Shown: positions 61,272 through 64,000 of the stretch, in pieces
Numbering within the stretch: the stretch's first letter is position 1
Layout: each line of letters begins with the position of its first letter
Assembly: GCF_008370045.1 (NCBI RefSeq)
Contig: NZ_VOBN01000001.1
Location: 806,001-870,000, forward strand
Source of the DNA: Pseudomonas sp. ANT_J12
GTDB taxonomy: Bacteria; Pseudomonadota; Gammaproteobacteria; Pseudomonadales; Pseudomonadaceae
Direction: 5' to 3'
DNA length: 64,000 nt
Made by a program: the position numbers and the translations under genes
The notes under the pieces: generated by a model
Told to the model about the DNA's origin: nothing
Seen by the model: the letters and a program-made list of their open reading frames with translations, nothing else
Database searches by the model: none

Positions 61272-62759
61272 ATGACCGTGCTCAAAGCACTCAAAAAAAT
61301 GTTCGGTAAAAGCGAGACTGAGCAGCTCGCGCCAGTCGCCAGCGCTCCGTCTCACACCACCAGCCACCGCACCGACGGTCGTCAGCCTGGCCGGACCGCA
61401 GCCGCAGCGGCACCGAAACAAGAGCCCGTGACCACACCGGCCGCCCCACCTGTCGAGGCAATCGCTGCCGAACAACCGCTCAGCGAAACCCCGAAACCTG
61501 CAAAACCGCGTCGCGAACCCAAGCCAAAAGCCCCGGTCATTCCCTGGAAACTCGAAGACTTCGCCGTCGAGCCCATGGAAGGCAAGACCCGTTTCCACGA
61601 TTTCAAGCTCGCCCCGGAACTGATGCACGCCATCCAGGACCTGGGCTTTCCGTATTGCACGCCGATCCAGGCGCAAGTCCTGGGCTTCACCCTGGCCGGC
61701 AAAGACGCCATCGGTCGCGCCCAGACCGGCACCGGCAAAACCGCCGCGTTCCTGATTTCAATCATCACCCAGTTGCTGGAAACCCCGCCGCCGAAAGAGC
61801 GTTACATGGGTGAACCGCGGGCGCTGATCATTGCGCCGACCCGCGAACTGGTGGTGCAGATCGCCAAGGACGCAGCCGACCTGACCAAGTACACCGGCCT
61901 CAACGTCATGACGTTCGTCGGCGGCATGGACTTCGACAAGCAGCTCAAGCACCTCGAAGCCCGTCACTGCGACATCCTCGTCGCCACCCCGGGCCGCCTG
62001 CTGGACTTCAACCAGCGCGGCGACGTGCACCTGGACATGGTCGAAGTGATGGTCCTGGACGAAGCCGACCGCATGCTCGACATGGGTTTCATCCCGCAAG
62101 TGCGTCAGATCATTCGCCAGACCCCGCCGAAGAACGAGCGCCAGACGCTGCTGTTCTCCGCGACCTTTACCGAAGACGTGATGAACCTGGCCAAGCAATG
62201 GACCACCGAGCCATCGATCGTCGAGATCGAAGCGCAGAACGTGGCCAGCGAAAACGTCGAGCAACATATCTACGCCGTGGCCGGTGCCGACAAATACAAA
62301 CTGCTCTACAACCTGGTCACCGACAACGGTTGGGAGCGGGTGATGGTCTTCGCCAACCGCAAGGATGAAGTGCGGCGCATCGAAGAACGCCTGGTGCGCG
62401 ATGGCGTCAACGCTGCGCAGCTGTCCGGCGATGTGCCGCAGCACAAGCGGATCAAGACCCTGGAAGGTTTCCGCGAAGGCAAGATCCGCGTGCTGGTGGC
62501 CACCGATGTTGCCGGTCGCGGCATCCACATCGACGGCATCAGCCACGTGATCAACTTCACCCTGCCGGAAGTGCCGGACGACTATGTGCACCGCATCGGT
62601 CGGACGGGTCGTGCGGGCGCTGATGGCGTGTCCATCAGCTTCGCCGGGGAAGATGACTCCTACCAGCTACCGTCCATCGAGGCGCTGCTGGGCAAGAAAA
62701 TCAGCTGTGAAACGCCACCGACGCATCTACTGCGGGCGGTTGAGCGCAAGCGCCCGTAA
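61272..62759 (+). CDS. rhlB: ATP-dependent RNA helicase RhlB-like (DEAD-box)
   Basis: The 495-residue helicase has the DEAD-box motifs in order: [20 protein letters not shown] motif [15 protein letters not shown], Ia PTRELVVQ, Ib [53 protein letters not shown], and [12 protein letters not shown]. The first 95 or so residues are a low-complexity Ala/Pro-rich extension ([20 protein letters not shown]), giving about 100 residues more than short RhlB proteins. The start could be the ATG at 61272 or the GTG at 61278 ([16 protein letters not shown]); there is no strong ribosome binding site for either. Confidence 0.9.
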   Translation: MTVLKALKKMFGKSETEQLAPVASAPSHTTSHRTDGRQPGRTAAAAAPKQEPVTTPAAPPVEAIAAEQPLSETPKPAKPRREPKPKAPVIPWKLEDFAVEPMEGKTRFHDFKLAPELMHAIQDLGFPYCTPIQAQVLGFTLAGKDAIGRAQTGTGKTAAFLISIITQLLETPPPKERYMGEPRALIIAPTRELVVQIAKDAADLTKYTGLNVMTFVGGMDFDKQLKHLEARHCDILVATPGRLLDFNQRGDVHLDMVEVMVLDEADRMLDMGFIPQVRQIIRQTPPKNERQTLLFSATFTEDVMNLAKQWTTEPSIVEIEAQNVASENVEQHIYAVAGADKYKLLYNLVTDNGWERVMVFANRKDEVRRIEERLVRDGVNAAQLSGDVPQHKRIKTLEGFREGKIRVLVATDVAGRGIHIDGISHVINFTLPEVPDDYVHRIGRTGRAGADGVSISFAGEDDSYQLPSIEALLGKKISCETPPTHLLRAVERKRP

Positions 62760-62779
62760 CCCAGGCGCACTGAAGGGAG

Positions 62780-62810
62780 GCGCAGCCGGCAACGGACTGC
62801 GCTTTTTTTT
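62780..62810 (+). terminator. Rho-independent terminator of rhlB
   Basis: GCGCAG, loop CCGGCAACGGA, CTGCGC, then an eight-T run. Confidence 0.88.
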
Positions 62811-62897
62811 CGCCTCGGCTTTTTAACAGGGCTTGCTCAAGAACACTAAAAGTCCATAATGGACAAATAAGTTTACTTTCAGCGCCCGGAGCCGAGC

Positions 62898-63845
62898 ATG
62901 TCCAGTACGCCCTACGTGATCCACCAACATCAGGCCCGCGAGCTGCTGGCCCAGGTCGATGTACCGCAGATCCTGCGCAAACTGTTCCGCGACCTGGCCG
63001 CCGGGCAAGCCGTGCAACCGGCGCAGCAACTGGTGGAATTCCCCCAGGGCGCAGGCGACTTCATCAACTATCTGGGCGTGTTGGCCGAAGATGGCGTCTA
63101 CGGGATCAAGACTTCGCCCTATATCGTGCGTGAACAAGGTCCGCTGGTGACCGCGTGGACGTTGCTCATGTCGATGCAAACCGGCCAGCCGCTGTTGCTG
63201 TGCGATGCCGGGGAACTGACCACCGCCCGCACCGCCGCGACCACCGCCGTAGCAGTCGACGCCCTCGCCCCGCTGAACGCCCGACGTTTGGCGATTATCG
63301 GCAGTGGCAAAGTGGCCCAGGCGCATTTGCACTACGTCAAGGACCTGCGGGACTGGCAGAGCATCAGCCTGTTCTCGCCAGGCTTGAGCGAACTGGATGC
63401 CGAGGCTCGGGCACACCTGCAAAGCCTCGACTCACGGCTGAGCCTCGTCGACAGTCGCGAAGCGGCGATTCACGACGCCGACGTGATCATGCTCTGCACC
63501 TCGTCCGCCGGCCCGGTGATCGATCCGGCCACCCTGAGCAAACCCGCCCTGATCACCTCGATCAGCACCAACGCCCCACGGGCCCACGAAGTGCCACCCC
63601 AGCGCCTCAACGACATGCAGGTGTTCTGCGACTATCGTCAGACCACCCCAGGCTCGGCGGGTGAAATGCTGATTGCCGGTGAACAGCATGGCTGGGACAA
63701 AAATACGATTGTCGGTGACTTGCCGGATCTGCTCAGCGAGAAAGTGCAGCGTCCGGGCTACGACCGTCATGTGTTCTTCCGCTCCATAGGCCTGGGCCTG
63801 GAAGACATTGCGCTGGCGAATGCCCTTTACCACCTCCAGCACTAA
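62898..63845 (+). CDS. Ornithine cyclodeaminase / mu-crystallin family protein
   Basis: The 315-residue protein has the family layout: N-terminal dimerisation and substrate region (YGIKTSPYIVREQGPLVTAW, LLLCDAGELTTARTAATTAV) and a Rossmann nucleotide-binding domain (RRLAIIGSGKVAQAHLHYVK). The segment ALITSISTNAPRAHEVPPQR supports NAD(P)-linked imine reduction or deamination. Members include ornithine cyclodeaminase, ketimine reductase and alanine/arginine dehydrogenases; the substrate is not clear. A REP doublet follows, then another gene starts at 63982. Confidence 0.88.
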   Translation: MSSTPYVIHQHQARELLAQVDVPQILRKLFRDLAAGQAVQPAQQLVEFPQGAGDFINYLGVLAEDGVYGIKTSPYIVREQGPLVTAWTLLMSMQTGQPLLLCDAGELTTARTAATTAVAVDALAPLNARRLAIIGSGKVAQAHLHYVKDLRDWQSISLFSPGLSELDAEARAHLQSLDSRLSLVDSREAAIHDADVIMLCTSSAGPVIDPATLSKPALITSISTNAPRAHEVPPQRLNDMQVFCDYRQTTPGSAGEMLIAGEQHGWDKNTIVGDLPDLLSEKVQRPGYDRHVFFRSIGLGLEDIALANALYHLQH

Positions 63846-63855
63846 CCACGCCCCT

Positions 63856-63945
63856 GTAGGAGCGAGGCTTGCCCGCGAAGGCGGTGTGTCAGTCTCCATA
63901 TTTGTCTACTGACACACCGCCTTCGCGGGCAAGCCTCGCTCCTAC
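63856..63945. repeat. REP doublet with near-perfect 38-bp arms
   Basis: The arms 63856-63893 and 63908-63945 pair over all 38 bases save the outermost, around a 14-base loop. The pairing extends through the REP core (GAGGCTTGCCCGCGAAG) and the flanking GGCGGTGTGTCAGT, unlike the other doublets here. Confidence 0.93.
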
Positions 63946-63981
63946 GCACACACATTATTTGCGCCTTTTCAGGAGACGTTC

Positions 63982-64000
63982 ATGAGCCAGGCAGACTTCA
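63982..64000 (+). CDS. Start of an unidentified gene (partial)
   Basis: An ATG (63982) with AGGAG nine bases upstream begins MSQADF and runs into the window edge after 19 bases. The product cannot be told. Confidence 0.6.

Overview
The window is chromosomal DNA of a Pseudomonas, most likely of the P. fluorescens group. The reasons are the gene content (nagR-A-B-F-E, aapJQMP, hupN next to yejK, pepA-holC-valS, a DUF6124 protein), the near-universal GC-rich codon use, and the many intergenic REP doublets with the GGCTTGCCCGCGAAG core. No rRNA, tRNA, CRISPR array, phage or integrase cassette was found.

Layout. 1-4347 (minus): xerD (partial) and the ribosomal/tRNA-modification operon rpsP-rimM-trmD-rplS, preceded by ffh. 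4543-6609 (plus): a CcsA/YpjD-like membrane protein and a CNNM/CorC-type transporter. 6610-13411: housekeeping and transport genes (MHS-type MFS, purT, VUT transporter, DUF1289, gamma carbonic anhydrase, two NUDIX enzymes, an L,D-transpeptidase), separated by several repeat families. 13412-20598: the complete N-acetylglucosamine operon, with a GntR repressor, deacetylase, SIS-type deaminase, a fused EIIA-HPr-EI and the EIIC-EIIB permease. 20700-27238: a DUF6124 gene facing away from a 1,915-residue putative toxin; this is the most unusual locus here. 27325-33303: a YqfO-like protein, purL and mltF. 33449-39465 (minus): lepA-lepB-rnc-era-recO-pdxJ. 39637-41818 (minus): lptF-lptG. 42118-48726 (plus): pepA, holC, a small conserved protein, valS and rlmF. 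48826-50857: hupN, yejK and a membrane-anchored glutaredoxin. 50959-54854 (minus): a GST-like protein, a GIY-YIG protein, an NTF2-like protein, and an MFS transporter with its GntR regulator. 55022-55812: an mqsRA toxin-antitoxin pair. 55877-60038 (minus): an aapJQMP amino-acid ABC transporter. 60507-63845 (plus): estB, rhlB-like helicase and an ornithine cyclodeaminase family gene. A new gene begins at 63982.

How the parts work together. Most of the window is core metabolism and information processing. The nag operon imports GlcNAc by its own self-contained phosphorelay and converts it to fructose-6-phosphate. The aap system imports amino acids. The lptFG, lepAB and mltF genes serve the envelope and translation. 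The accessory content is limited to the giant toxin, mqsRA and the GntR/MFS pair. The best candidate for something poorly described is the giant toxin. It has a repeated N-terminal half, a hydrophobic centre, and two tandem ChaN/TIKI-like effector domains, of which only the second keeps the expected catalytic residues. Repeat DNA is also notable: at least five inverted-repeat families are interleaved in the intergenic spaces, including a 133-143 bp MITE-like element present twice.
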